This document shows, piece by piece, positions 45,234-53,883 of a DNA stretch of 64,000 nucleotides. This DNA comes from Aurantimonas aggregata. Its GTDB lineage: Bacteria > Pseudomonadota > Alphaproteobacteria > Rhizobiales > Rhizobiaceae. Each line of letters opens with the position of its first letter. Positions within the stretch are counted from its first letter, which is position 1. Below the pieces are notes generated by a model. The model was not told where the DNA came from. It worked only from the letters and a program-made list of their open reading frames with translations, and ran no database searches. Location: contig NZ_JAAAMJ010000001.1 in the NCBI RefSeq assembly GCF_010500835.1, positions 620,001-684,000 on the forward strand. Reading direction: 5' to 3'. Position numbers and translations under genes: made by a program.

Positions 45234-46984
45234 TTCACCGCTCCGACGATGCGGTTGGCAGCCGAGACGATGCCCTGCAGCGAGGCGGTGACGATGTTCT
45301 TGTTGATGCCGGCGCCGAACAGCCGCCCGCTGCCCTGCGCCCCGCTTTCGTACTCGATGTCCATGTAGGAGATCGCCGAGGCGTTGGAGCCGTGCTGCAG
45401 CGAGTGTTCGGAATAGTCGGCGACCGACATGGCGATGCCGAGATGGCGTGACAAAGCGTCGATGAAGCCGTCGATCGGCCCGGTGCCGCGCCCGGTGATC
45501 GTCACCTCCTCGCCGCCGTCGAGGATCGTCGCCTCGAGCAGCCGCTCGCCGCGATGCGCCGGATCGGGCAGCGTGTGATGGTCGAGGAAGCGGATACGCG
45601 CGTCCGGCTGCTCGACGTAAAGCTCGATGAAGCGGTCGTAGATGCGCTTCACCGGCAGTTCGCGGCCTTCCTCGTCGGTGATCTGCTGGATGTCCTCGCG
45701 GAATTCCATCTGCAAATTGCGCGGCAGGTTCAGGCCGTAATCGGCCTGCAACACATAGGCGATGCCGCCCTTGCCGGACTGCGAGTTGATCCGGATGATC
45801 GCCTCGTAGCTGCGCCCGACATCCTTCGGATCGATCGGCAGGTAGGGAACTTCCCACAGCTCCTTGTTGGCGGTCTTGCGCGCTTTCATGCCCTTGTTGA
45901 TCGCATCCTGGTGCGAGCCGGAAAACGCCGTGTAGACGAGTTCGCCGACGTAAGGGTGGCGCTCCGGGATCGCCAGCTGGTTGCAGTATTCGTAGACGTC
46001 CTTGATGTTGTTGATGTCGGTGATGTCGAGGCCGGGGTCGATCCCCTGCGTGAACATGTTCAGCGCCAGGGTCACGAGATCGACATTGCCGGTGCGCTCG
46101 CCATTGCCGAACAGCGTTCCCTCGACCCGGTCGGCGCCGGCCATCAGGCCGAGCTCCGTCGCCGCGACGGCGGTGCCGCGGTCGTTGTGCGGGTGCAGCG
46201 AGACGATGAGGTTCTCTCGGTTGTCGAGCTGGCGGCACATCCACTCGATCTGGTCGGCATGGATGTTGGGCGTCGACATCTCGACGGTCGCCGGCAGGTT
46301 GAAGATCAGCTTGTTGTCGGCCGAGGGCCCGATGATCTCGGCGACCGCGTTGCAGATCTCGGCGGCGAACTCGAGCTCGGTGCCGGTGAAGCTCTCCGGC
46401 GAATACTCGAACCGGTAGCCGCCGCCGGCCTTGGCCGCCATGTCGGAGATCAGCTTGGCCGCGTCGGTGGCGATCTGCTTGATCCCGGCGCGGTCCTTCT
46501 GGAACACCAGGCGGCGCTGCAGCTCGCTCGTCGAGTTGTAGAAATGCACGATCGGCCGGACCGCACCCTCGAGCGCCTCGAAGGTCCGCTGGATCAGCTC
46601 CGGCCGGCACTGGACGAGCACCTGCAACGAGACGTCGTCTGGCGTGTCGCCCTCCTCGATGCACCAGCGCGCGAAGTCGAAATCGGTTTGCGAGGCCGAC
46701 GGGAAGCCGATCTCGATCTCCTTGAAGTTCATCTCCTTCAGGAGCCTGAAGAACCGCGCCTTGCGGTCGTGGCCCATCGGATCGACCAGCGCCTGGTTGC
46801 CGTCGCGCAGATCCACCGAGCACCAGACCGGCGGGGCGGTGATGGTCTTCGACGGCCAGGTCCGGTCGGGCAGGTCGATCTGGCCGTAGGGCTGGTACTT
46901 GCGGGATGCGAGCGGCATCGGCGACGTTCGGCCTGTCGGCTTGGCGGCTTCGTCGACCGGTTCGACGGTGGAACTGACGGACAT
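45230..46984 (-). CDS. leuA: 2-isopropylmalate synthase
   Basis: This 584-residue enzyme of leucine synthesis condenses 2-oxoisovalerate with acetyl-CoA. The N-terminal DRTWPSKTITAPPVWCSVDLRDGNQALVDPMGHD begins the HMGL barrel, with R and D of SVDLRDGNQ at the active site and the later HPHNDRGTAVA and DRVEGTLFGNGERTGNVDL motifs. The C-terminal LeuA-dimer region follows (about 440-584). It is the long, type II form. The start is placed at MSVSST (46984), eight bases after GAAGG; ATG 46999 is an alternative. A candidate Leu-rich leader lies upstream, so attenuation is likely. Confidence 0.95.
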   Translation of the reverse strand: MSVSSTVEPVDEAAKPTGRTSPMPLASRKYQPYGQIDLPDRTWPSKTITAPPVWCSVDLRDGNQALVDPMGHDRKARFFRLLKEMNFKEIEIGFPSASQTDFDFARWCIEEGDTPDDVSLQVLVQCRPELIQRTFEALEGAVRPIVHFYNSTSELQRRLVFQKDRAGIKQIATDAAKLISDMAAKAGGGYRFEYSPESFTGTELEFAAEICNAVAEIIGPSADNKLIFNLPATVEMSTPNIHADQIEWMCRQLDNRENLIVSLHPHNDRGTAVAATELGLMAGADRVEGTLFGNGERTGNVDLVTLALNMFTQGIDPGLDITDINNIKDVYEYCNQLAIPERHPYVGELVYTAFSGSHQDAINKGMKARKTANKELWEVPYLPIDPKDVGRSYEAIIRINSQSGKGGIAYVLQADYGLNLPRNLQMEFREDIQQITDEEGRELPVKRIYDRFIELYVEQPDARIRFLDHHTLPDPAHRGERLLEATILDGGEEVTITGRGTGPIDGFIDALSRHLGIAMSVADYSEHSLQHGSNASAISYMDIEYESGAQGSGRLFGAGINKNIVTASLQGIVSAANRIVGAVK

Positions 46985-47145
46985 GGATCTGACCTTCATC
47001 TCGGGCGGATGCCGGCGGCGGCGACAGAGCGCGCTTCGGACCGGGTCATCGGCAATTGGAACGATGTTGTAAAGATTGAGGGGCAGAGCGCGGGAGCCGG
47101 GAAGCTCGTCCTACGCGCCGGCTCGACCGCCGGACGCCCCTTCGA

Positions 47146-47316
47146 TCAACGGGTCCGACGGCCGCCGATAAGCAGTCCAAGAAGCAGGCCGGCCGAGCGC
47201 GCGCTGCCGACGGAGGCGGCAGCAGCGAAAGACGCGAAAGGGGCGCAGGCAAGGTTCATGGCCGCAAAGCTAACCGGAAACAGCGCCGAAGCAAGCAAAA
47301 AAGCATCGCTGTTCAT
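47146..47316 (-). CDS. leuL: Candidate leader peptide upstream of leuA
   Basis: This 56-codon reading frame in the leuA leader ends with SAGLLLGLLIGGRRTR, in which five Leu and one Ile codon fall within seven codons (CTG CTT CTT GGA CTG CTT ATC). That pattern, and the position about 160 bp before leuA, fits a leucine-sensing leader peptide. An internal ATG 19 codons in would give a 37-residue version. The following leader has nested GC stems (CCGGC/GCCGG; outer AGGGGC/GCCCCT), but no convincing T-run, so a classical attenuator is not proven. A real small membrane protein is an alternative. The rest of 46985-47339 holds nothing else. Confidence 0.45.
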   Translation of the reverse strand: MNSDAFLLASALFPVSFAAMNLACAPFASFAAAASVGSARSAGLLLGLLIGGRRTR

Positions 47317-47339
47317 GGCGGCATCCGCGGATGCCCGTC

Positions 47340-48494
47340 TCAGGCGGCGCGTCCGGTAAGGTCCGGCGCCGGCCGCGAGACGAAGCGAAGCGTCGACACC
47401 GCCCCATCCTGGTTGCTGATATCGAGACGCCCGCCGACCTGCTGGGTCAGCGACACGACGATGCGCATGCCGAGATTGCGCGAGGCGGCGGGCGAAAAAC
47501 CCTCCGGCCAGCCAGGTCCGTCATCGGCGACGCGCAGGAAGACCGGCACGCCCATGCCGTCCTTGCCCGCGCCATCACGTCCCAGCGTGACGCGGATCAC
47601 GCCGCCCTTTCCGTAAACCCGGCCATGCTCGATGGAGTTGGAGATGAGCTCGGTGGCGATCAGGCCGATCGGCACGGCCATGTCGGCGGAAAGCTCGACC
47701 GCCTCGACGTCGACCTCGTAGCGAACGCCCTCGACGCCCGACGCTTCGAGCAGGTCCGGCCCGAGCTGGGCCAGATAGGGGCCCATGTCGAGCGTCTGCT
47801 TTCCGGGGTCGTGCAGCTGCCGCTGGATCTTGGAGATCAGCCCGATGCGGGCGGAGGCCTGCTGCAGCACGGCCGTCGCTTCCGGATTTGTCGTGCCGCG
47901 CGACTGGGCGTTGAGCAGCGCCGAGACGACGCCGAGATTGTTCGAGACCCGGTGCTGCATCTCCTGGAACAGAAGATCGCGCTCGCCGGCATAACGGCTC
48001 GCGGCTTCCTTCTCGACCGTGACGCGCTGCAGGGCGAGTTGCATCCAGTAGATGAGCACGATGTCGACCGTGACGATGAACACGTAGAAGCCGAGCGCCA
48101 GCACCGAACCGCCGGTGAGCGCGAAGGAGTCGAAGGGCGGGATGAAGAAGTACCAGGACGCCACGCCGCCAGCCAAAGCGACGAGAATGCCTGGCCGGAT
48201 TCCGGCGAAGAAGGCGGTGATGATGATTGCCGGGAAGAACGACAGATAGGGAAAGCCGATCGGCAGCCGATCATCCAGCTCGTAACGAAGCGTGAAGGCG
48301 ATGACGAAGGCGGCGACGGCGAATACCCAGCGCAGCACCGGCCGCTCGCCGAGCGACGTGCGGGCCAGGAACGTTTGAATTCCCCTCAGCCTGGATGGCG
48401 CCGACCCTGTCAAGACTTCCCCTCGTTTCCCGCATCCGTGACGCGACACCGCGGAAGCCGCACCGCTCGACCGAGCAGCCACAGCTACCGTCAT
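47340..48494 (-). CDS. Membrane histidine kinase of the HisKA_2/HWE type
   Basis: This 384-residue kinase starts with a variable 50-residue segment, then four membrane helices (about 55-165, DUF4118-like, as in KdpD-type sensors, including GFPYLSFFPAIIITAFFAG and ASWYFFIPPF). The HisKA_2 phosphoacceptor is LLFQEMQHRVSNNLGVVSALL. The HATPase domain contains ELISNSIEHGRVYG and RVADDGPGWPEGF with LGMRIVVSLTQQVGG. Such kinases often respond to light or general stress via orphan response regulators, but none is adjacent. Start is ATG 48494; 48557 is possible. It ends only a few bases before the candidate leuA leader region. Confidence 0.88.
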   Translation of the reverse strand: MTVAVAARSSGAASAVSRHGCGKRGEVLTGSAPSRLRGIQTFLARTSLGERPVLRWVFAVAAFVIAFTLRYELDDRLPIGFPYLSFFPAIIITAFFAGIRPGILVALAGGVASWYFFIPPFDSFALTGGSVLALGFYVFIVTVDIVLIYWMQLALQRVTVEKEAASRYAGERDLLFQEMQHRVSNNLGVVSALLNAQSRGTTNPEATAVLQQASARIGLISKIQRQLHDPGKQTLDMGPYLAQLGPDLLEASGVEGVRYEVDVEAVELSADMAVPIGLIATELISNSIEHGRVYGKGGVIRVTLGRDGAGKDGMGVPVFLRVADDGPGWPEGFSPAASRNLGMRIVVSLTQQVGGRLDISNQDGAVSTLRFVSRPAPDLTGRAA

Positions 48495-48590
48495 GTCCCG
48501 TTTTCGCAGAATGTTCGCCGCGCCGGAACATAGCGTAAACTCCGGCGCGCAATGCAACAGAATTCGCCAGCCAGACTGCGAAAAACGGCG

Positions 48591-49508
48591 CTACAGCACA
48601 GGCACACCGGTCTGCTTCGCTTCGGCCTCGGGCTCGACGTGGATCAAGACCCGTGCTCCGTCGAAACTCAGCTTCAGGGCGTCCTCGATGCGGTCGCAGA
48701 TGTCGTGGGCGGCGCCGACGGTCATCTCCTCCGGCACCACCATGTGGAATTCGATGAACATTGCGCGGCCCGCCAGCCGAGTCTTCAGGTCGTGCACCTC
48801 AAGGGCACCGTCGGCATTGGCGGAGATCAGATCGCGGACCTGCGCCTCCTCGCCCGGATGCATGGCCTGGTCCATCAGCCCGGAGAGCGAACTGGTCACC
48901 ACAAGATAGCCCTCGCGCAGGATGTTGAGCGCGACGAGCGCTGCCATCAGCGGATCGAGGATAGACCAGCCGGTGGCAGTCGCGATGAGCAGGCCGCCGA
49001 TCACGCCGACGGAGGTGACGACGTCGGCCATGATGTGGCGACCGTCTGCCGCCAGCGCCGGCGAGCGCCGCTCGGCGCCGCGGCGGATGAGATAGACCGC
49101 CCAGGCGGCATTGATCGTGGTGGCGACCGCGTTGATGGCGATGCCGGTGAGTGGTGCCTCCATCGTCCGCGGCACCAGGTAGGCGCCCCAGGCCTCACGC
49201 AGGATCAGCATCGCCGCGACGACGATCAGGACGCCCTCGACCACCGCCGAGAAGTACTCGGCCTTGGTGTGACCGAAGGGGTGGTCGCTGTCCGCCGGCT
49301 TGTAGCTGAGCGACACCGCCCACAGCGCGATCAGCCCGGCGACGACGTTGACGATCGATTCCATCGCGTCCGAGAATAGCGCGACGGAGCCGGTCACGTG
49401 ATAGGCCGCGTACTTGATCCCGAGCACGACGACCGCGATCACCACCGAGACCATGGCGATGCGCGTGACGAGGGTCGCGCCGGCGTCCCTCGGCTCTGGG
49501 GCGGACAT
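48591..49508 (-). CDS. Cation diffusion facilitator (CDF) transporter
   Basis: This 305-residue inner-membrane metal/proton antiporter has six helices, with the second-helix motif LFSDAMESIVNVVAG and the fifth-helix ADGRHIMADVVTS (HxxxD). The DHPFGHTKAEYFSAV loop is typical of the family. A C-terminal cytoplasmic metal-binding domain has EVHDLKTRLAGRAMFIEFHMVV. The second-helix metal residues are D and E rather than the D/D of FieF, so the metal (Zn, Fe, Mn or other) is uncertain. Start ATG at 49508. It follows trpEG by 10 bp on the same strand and precedes the HisKA_2 gene. Confidence 0.9.
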   Translation of the reverse strand: MSAPEPRDAGATLVTRIAMVSVVIAVVVLGIKYAAYHVTGSVALFSDAMESIVNVVAGLIALWAVSLSYKPADSDHPFGHTKAEYFSAVVEGVLIVVAAMLILREAWGAYLVPRTMEAPLTGIAINAVATTINAAWAVYLIRRGAERRSPALAADGRHIMADVVTSVGVIGGLLIATATGWSILDPLMAALVALNILREGYLVVTSSLSGLMDQAMHPGEEAQVRDLISANADGALEVHDLKTRLAGRAMFIEFHMVVPEEMTVGAAHDICDRIEDALKLSFDGARVLIHVEPEAEAKQTGVPVL

Positions 49509-49518
49509 GCTCACGGTT

Positions 49519-51708
49519 TCAGGCTGCCTTGACGCGGGCACGTCGCGGCAGCTTGGCGACGATGTTCTCAATCATCCGCATCCCGGCGTCGCCGCCGAGA
49601 CTCATGATGCTCTCGGGATGGAACTGCACCGCCGCCACCGGCTCGCTGCGGTGCTCGAAGGCCATGACGATGCCGTCGTCGGTCTCGGCCGTGACCTCGA
49701 ACTCCTTCGGCAGGCGCACCGGATCCGCGAAGATCGAGTGGTAGCGCCCGACCGTGACCTCGCTGGGCAGACCCTCGAAGATGATGCCCGGCCGCGACAC
49801 GCGGATGCGCGACGGCTTGCCATGTACGGGCAGGTGCAGCGTCCGCAGCGACCCGCCATAGGCTTCCGCCAACGCCTGCAGGCCGAGGCAGACGCCGAAG
49901 ATCCCGGCGCCGTGAGCACGCGCCGCGGCGATGGTGCCCTTGCAGTCGAAGTCCGAGGGTCGGCCGGGACCGGGCGAAAGGACGACGAGATCCGGGTCGA
50001 TCCGCTCGAACACGTCCGCCGGCACCGGCGTGCGGACCGTCGAGACGGTGGCGCCGGTCTGGCGGAAATAGTTCGCGAGCGTGTGGACGAAGGAATCCTC
50101 GTGGTCGACGAGGAGGATGCGGATGCCCTCCCCCACCTTGGCGGTGTGCCGGTCGCCGCCGACCGGGGCGGTGGCGCCCGCCTCGCGGATGGCGCCGAGC
50201 AGCGCCGAGGCCTTCAGCTCGGTCTCGGCCTCCTCTTCCTCCGGATTGGAATCGTAGAGCAGCGTCGCGCCGGCCCGCACCTCGCCGATGCCGTCCTTCA
50301 GCCGGATCGTGCGCAGGGTCAGGCCGGTGTTCATGTCGCCGTTGAAATGCACCATGCCGACGGCGCCGCCATACCAGGCGCGCGGGCTCTTCTCGTGGCT
50401 CTCGATGAAGCGCATGGCCCAGAGCTTCGGCGCGCCGGTGACCGTCACCGCCCAGGCATGGGAGAGGAACGCGTCGAAGGCGTCCATGCCGTCGCGCAGC
50501 CGGCCCTCGATATGGTCGACCGTGTGGATCAGGCGCGAATACATCTCGATCTGCCGGCGACCGATCACCTTGACCGAGCCCGGTTCGCAGACCCGGCTCT
50601 TGTCGTTGCGGTCGACGTCGGAGCACATGGTCAGCTCCGACTCGTCCTTCTTCGAGTTGAGCAGCTTCAGGATCTGTTCGGAATCGGCGATGGCGTCCTC
50701 GCCGCGCTTGATCGTGCCGGAGATCGGGCAGGTCTCGACCCGCCGACCGTTCACCCGCACGAACATTTCGGGGCTGGCGCCGATCAGGAACTCGTTGTCG
50801 CCGAGATTGACGAAGAACGAATAGGGCGACGGGTTTACCGCCTTGAGGCGGCGGGAGATCTCCGACGGGCGATGCTCGGCCCGCTCGTAGAAGACCTGGC
50901 CCGGCACGACCTCGAAGAGATCGCCGCGGATGAACTTCTCCTTCGCCGAGCGCACCAGCTCGGCATATTCCCCGGGACGATGGTCGCCACGCGGCGGAAT
51001 GCGCTCGGCCGGCACGAAGGGCGCCGGCTCGCTGCCGCCGGCGACGCCGTCGGTCGAAACGCCGCCCTGCGCGAAGGCATAGCGGGTGAGCACGGCGCTG
51101 GCCGAATAATGATCGACCGAGAGGATCTCGTCCGGCAGATACAGGACAAGGTCGCGGCCGGCGGGAGCGCGGGGCAGCACCTCGGCGACGGGGTCGAACT
51201 GGAAGGCGAGGTCGTAGCCGAAGGCGCCGTAGAGGCCGAGCTGGCCGTCGTCGTCCGCCTTGAACAGCGACACGATGGACCGCAGCACCGAGAAGACGGT
51301 CGGCATACGCGAGCGCTCTTCCTCGGTCACCGCCCCCGAAGGCGTGCGGACAGTGAGGTCGATGCGGGATGCCTGCCGATCGAGCCGGGCAATGTCCGCA
51401 TGGTCCGCCAGCGCATCGGCGACAAAGCCGAGCAGGATCTCGCCGCGCGGGTTGAGCGCCTCGATCCACAGTGCGCGGCCGCGCGAGGCGATGACCAGCG
51501 GCGGATCGACGAAGGCGACGTCCTGACGGGTGTAGCGGCCGGGATATTCGTAGTTGGAGAACAGCACCGCGCCGCGGCGGTCATCGAGCCAGTCGAAATA
51601 CGGCTCGATCGCACCTTCGTAGGCCACCACCTGCCGGCTGCGGGTAATCGCGATGCCGCCGGCGGTGACATACCGCTCGCGCTCGTCTTCGGTCTGCTCG
51701 ATCACCAT
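49519..51708 (-). CDS. trpEG: Anthranilate synthase, fused TrpE-TrpG
   Basis: This 729-residue fused enzyme makes anthranilate from chorismate and glutamine, the first step of tryptophan synthesis. The TrpE part (about 1-520) has [33 protein letters not shown] and [15 protein letters not shown]. The TrpG-type glutaminase (about 540-729) has [25 protein letters not shown], the nucleophile Cys in [10 protein letters not shown] and the FHPES His. The fused gene is typical of Rhizobiales. ATG at 51708 is behind AGAAGAC. It is preceded by trpL and an attenuator. Confidence 0.97.
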   Translation of the reverse strand: MVIEQTEDERERYVTAGGIAITRSRQVVAYEGAIEPYFDWLDDRRGAVLFSNYEYPGRYTRQDVAFVDPPLVIASRGRALWIEALNPRGEILLGFVADALADHADIARLDRQASRIDLTVRTPSGAVTEEERSRMPTVFSVLRSIVSLFKADDDGQLGLYGAFGYDLAFQFDPVAEVLPRAPAGRDLVLYLPDEILSVDHYSASAVLTRYAFAQGGVSTDGVAGGSEPAPFVPAERIPPRGDHRPGEYAELVRSAKEKFIRGDLFEVVPGQVFYERAEHRPSEISRRLKAVNPSPYSFFVNLGDNEFLIGASPEMFVRVNGRRVETCPISGTIKRGEDAIADSEQILKLLNSKKDESELTMCSDVDRNDKSRVCEPGSVKVIGRRQIEMYSRLIHTVDHIEGRLRDGMDAFDAFLSHAWAVTVTGAPKLWAMRFIESHEKSPRAWYGGAVGMVHFNGDMNTGLTLRTIRLKDGIGEVRAGATLLYDSNPEEEEAETELKASALLGAIREAGATAPVGGDRHTAKVGEGIRILLVDHEDSFVHTLANYFRQTGATVSTVRTPVPADVFERIDPDLVVLSPGPGRPSDFDCKGTIAAARAHGAGIFGVCLGLQALAEAYGGSLRTLHLPVHGKPSRIRVSRPGIIFEGLPSEVTVGRYHSIFADPVRLPKEFEVTAETDDGIVMAFEHRSEPVAAVQFHPESIMSLGGDAGMRMIENIVAKLPRRARVKAA

Positions 51709-51773
51709 GAGTCTTCTCCGGGTCCTGGGGCGGTTCGGTGCGGGTCTCCGACCCGGACCCCTGGCGACAAAGC

Positions 51774-51805
51774 AAAAAGGCCGCCGGATGATCCGAGGCG
51801 GCCTT
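51774..51805 (-). terminator. trp attenuator terminator
   Basis: On the minus strand a 9-bp perfect stem AAGGCCGCC / GGCGGCCTT with a loop of 11 nt (containing a small GGA/TCC pair) is followed by TTTTTGC. It lies between trpL and trpEG, 34 bp after the trpL stop. The stem and T-run form a textbook Rho-independent terminator, so together with trpL it makes a translation-controlled attenuator. Confidence 0.93.
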
Positions 51806-51838
51806 GAGGTACTGATCACATGCGTGATGGTCCGGCCG

Positions 51839-51889
51839 CTATGAGCGCGTCCGCCACCAGTTCATCGCGAGGATCATCGTCGTGTCCAT
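51839..51889 (-). CDS. trpL: trp leader peptide
   Basis: This 16-residue leader peptide ([16 protein letters not shown]) contains two adjacent tryptophan codons (TGG TGG), about 130 bp before trpEG. A terminator hairpin follows its stop. When Trp-tRNA is scarce, ribosome stalling at the TGG pair would free the antiterminator; otherwise the terminator forms. The layout matches rhizobial trpL, whose S. meliloti version is known and also acts in trans. The ribosome site is weak. Confidence 0.92.
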   Translation of the reverse strand: MDTTMILAMNWWRTRS

Positions 51890-52122
51890 GGCACGATCGA
51901 TAGCCGAGCCGGCGGCCGAGGGCAAGGCTCCTCGGGAAGCCCCGAGGGAGCGCCAGCCGCCACTTCGCTAACCGCGTCGGCATGCTTCGCTGACCGGTGC
52001 GACATATCCGCCACGCTCCTGCCCCAATGACGCGTCGGTATCGCACGCCTTGCCGGAGGGGTGCCGGAGGGGACGATGAGGATCGTGCCGGCTCTGCTCC
52101 ATTGTGAGCGAAGGGGCACAGC

Positions 52123-53697
52123 ATGACTTCTGCAATGACGCGCCGCGAGATCCTCGCGGGGCTGACGGCACTGGGTGTCGTACGACTCCCTGCATCCGCG
52201 CACGCGGCTGACGGACCGCTGCAATTCGAAGCGGCCAGGCCGTTCTCCTTCGAGGCCCTGGCCGACAACGCCCGGCGCCTCGCTGCCGCACCCTACGTGC
52301 CGCCGCAGGTGCGCGGCGGCGGCATCCTCGACCGGATCGACTTCGATACCCACTGGAAGATCAAGTACCGCGCCGAGGCGACGCTGGACGTCGCGGGCGG
52401 CAAGGCGCCTGTCGGCCTCTTCCATCTCGGCCGCTACTTCCAGGTCCCGGTCAACATCCACGTCGTCGAGGACGGCCAGTCCCGCAAGCTGGTCTACGAC
52501 GAGGCGCTGTTCGACATGCCCTCGGACAGCCCCGCGCGCGACTTGCCGCACGATGTCGGCTTTGCCGGATTCCGGGTGATGGAGCCGAATGCGCAGGCGG
52601 ACTGGCTGGCCTTCCTCGGCGGTTGCTATTTCCGCAGCGCCGGCGAGCTCAACCAATACGGCCTGTCGGCACGCGCCGTCGCGGTCGACGTCGCCATGCC
52701 GACGCCGGAGGAGTTTCCGCGCTTCACCGATTTCTATCTCGGACCGCCGAGCTCGCCCGAGCACGACCTGTCGATCACCTGCCCGCTGGACAGCCAGCGC
52801 ATGACCGGCGTCGTCAAAATGGAGGTCGGCAAGCGCGGCCGGGTGATCATGGACATCCAGACCCGCTTCTTCGCCCGCGCCGACATCGACCGCGTCGGCC
52901 TTGGGGCGCTGACCTCGATGTTCTGGTATTCCGAGACCGACCGCGACCGGCGCATCGACTGGCGGCCGGAAGTGCATGATTCCGACGGGCTGGCGATCTG
53001 GACCGGCGCCGGCGAACGGATCTGGCGGCCGCTGAACAATCCCGCCCGGGTCATCACCTCGAGCTTCGCCGACCGCGACCCGAAGGGATTCGGCCTGATG
53101 CAGCGCGACCGGGATTTCTCGAACTACGAGGACGACGGGGTGTTCTACGACCGCCGGCCAAGCCTGTGGGTCGAGCCGAAGGGCGGCTGGGGCGCCGGCA
53201 GCGTGCAGCTGGTCGAGATTCCCACCGACGACGAGATCCACGACAACATCGTCGCTACATGGGTCCCGGAAAAACCGTTCCGCCGCGGCGACGAGATCGC
53301 GCTGGACTACCGGCTGACCTGGTCGAAGGACGATCCCTACCCGCCGGAGGTCGCCACGGTCAGCGCCACCCGCATGGGCCGCGGCGGCATACCCGGCCAG
53401 CCGCGCCCCGCCGACGCCTCGAAATTCGCGGTGGACTTCGACGGCGGCAAGGTGGCGGCGCTCGCCCGCGACACGAGCGGCGTCGAGGCGGTCGTCACCG
53501 CCTCGCGCGGCACGCTGTCGCGCATCGACGCCTATTCGGTGAAGGTCGGCACCGCCTGGCGATCGACCTTCGACCTGACGGCCGACGGCACCGAGCCGGT
53601 GGATCTGCGGCTCTATCTCGTGCGCAACGGCGAGGTGCTGACGGAGACGTGGCTCTGCCAGTACCTGCCGCTGCCGGCGGATCGCCGCGGCGCCTAG
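52123..53697 (+). CDS. Periplasmic glucan biosynthesis protein, OpgD/OpgG family
   Basis: This 524-residue protein has a twin-arginine export signal (TRREILAGLTALGVVRLPASAHA) followed by the OpgG/MdoG fold: FSFEALADNARRLA, GRYFQVPVNIHVVED, ARDLPHDVGFAGFRV, YFRSAGELNQYGLSARAVAVDVA, EEFPRFTDFYLGPP, FADRDPKGFGLMQRDRDFSNYEDDG and LVEIPTDDEIHDNIVATWVP. It modifies or assembles osmoregulated periplasmic glucan. The Tat signal makes it closer to OpgD. No opgH glucosyltransferase is in the window. AAGGGG lies six bases before the ATG at 52123. The 233 bp upstream (51890-52122) show no other gene. Confidence 0.9.
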   Translation: MTSAMTRREILAGLTALGVVRLPASAHAADGPLQFEAARPFSFEALADNARRLAAAPYVPPQVRGGGILDRIDFDTHWKIKYRAEATLDVAGGKAPVGLFHLGRYFQVPVNIHVVEDGQSRKLVYDEALFDMPSDSPARDLPHDVGFAGFRVMEPNAQADWLAFLGGCYFRSAGELNQYGLSARAVAVDVAMPTPEEFPRFTDFYLGPPSSPEHDLSITCPLDSQRMTGVVKMEVGKRGRVIMDIQTRFFARADIDRVGLGALTSMFWYSETDRDRRIDWRPEVHDSDGLAIWTGAGERIWRPLNNPARVITSSFADRDPKGFGLMQRDRDFSNYEDDGVFYDRRPSLWVEPKGGWGAGSVQLVEIPTDDEIHDNIVATWVPEKPFRRGDEIALDYRLTWSKDDPYPPEVATVSATRMGRGGIPGQPRPADASKFAVDFDGGKVAALARDTSGVEAVVTASRGTLSRIDAYSVKVGTAWRSTFDLTADGTEPVDLRLYLVRNGEVLTETWLCQYLPLPADRRGA

Positions 53698-53756
53698 CGC
53701 CCGGCAGCATCGCCCAAACCGTGCCCGCGCCCTGAACTTCTCGCCCGGGCGCGGCC

Positions 53757-53787
53757 AGTCGACGACGTCCCTGGGATGTCGTCGACT
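53757..53787 (+). terminator. Hairpin between the OpgD-like and binding-protein genes
   Basis: AGTCGACGAC and GTCGTCGACT form a perfect 10-bp stem around an 11-nt GTCCCTGGGAT loop, 60 bp after the OpgD stop. No T-run follows, so termination is plausible, not certain. Confidence 0.4.
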
Positions 53788-53883
53788 GACTTGTCGGACC
53801 TTCATCAAGCTGTCACAGGCAATGCGTTAGTCGCTCGGCCGATGGGCCTTTCGCCCGACGAACGCTATCCGAGGAACCGTCCG

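Noticed and set aside
43563-46823. A 1086-residue frame joining leuA and the ThDP enzyme
   Set aside because: The first half is leuA read in the wrong frame. The ThDP protein starts at 45233 at the ATG overlapping the leuA stop.
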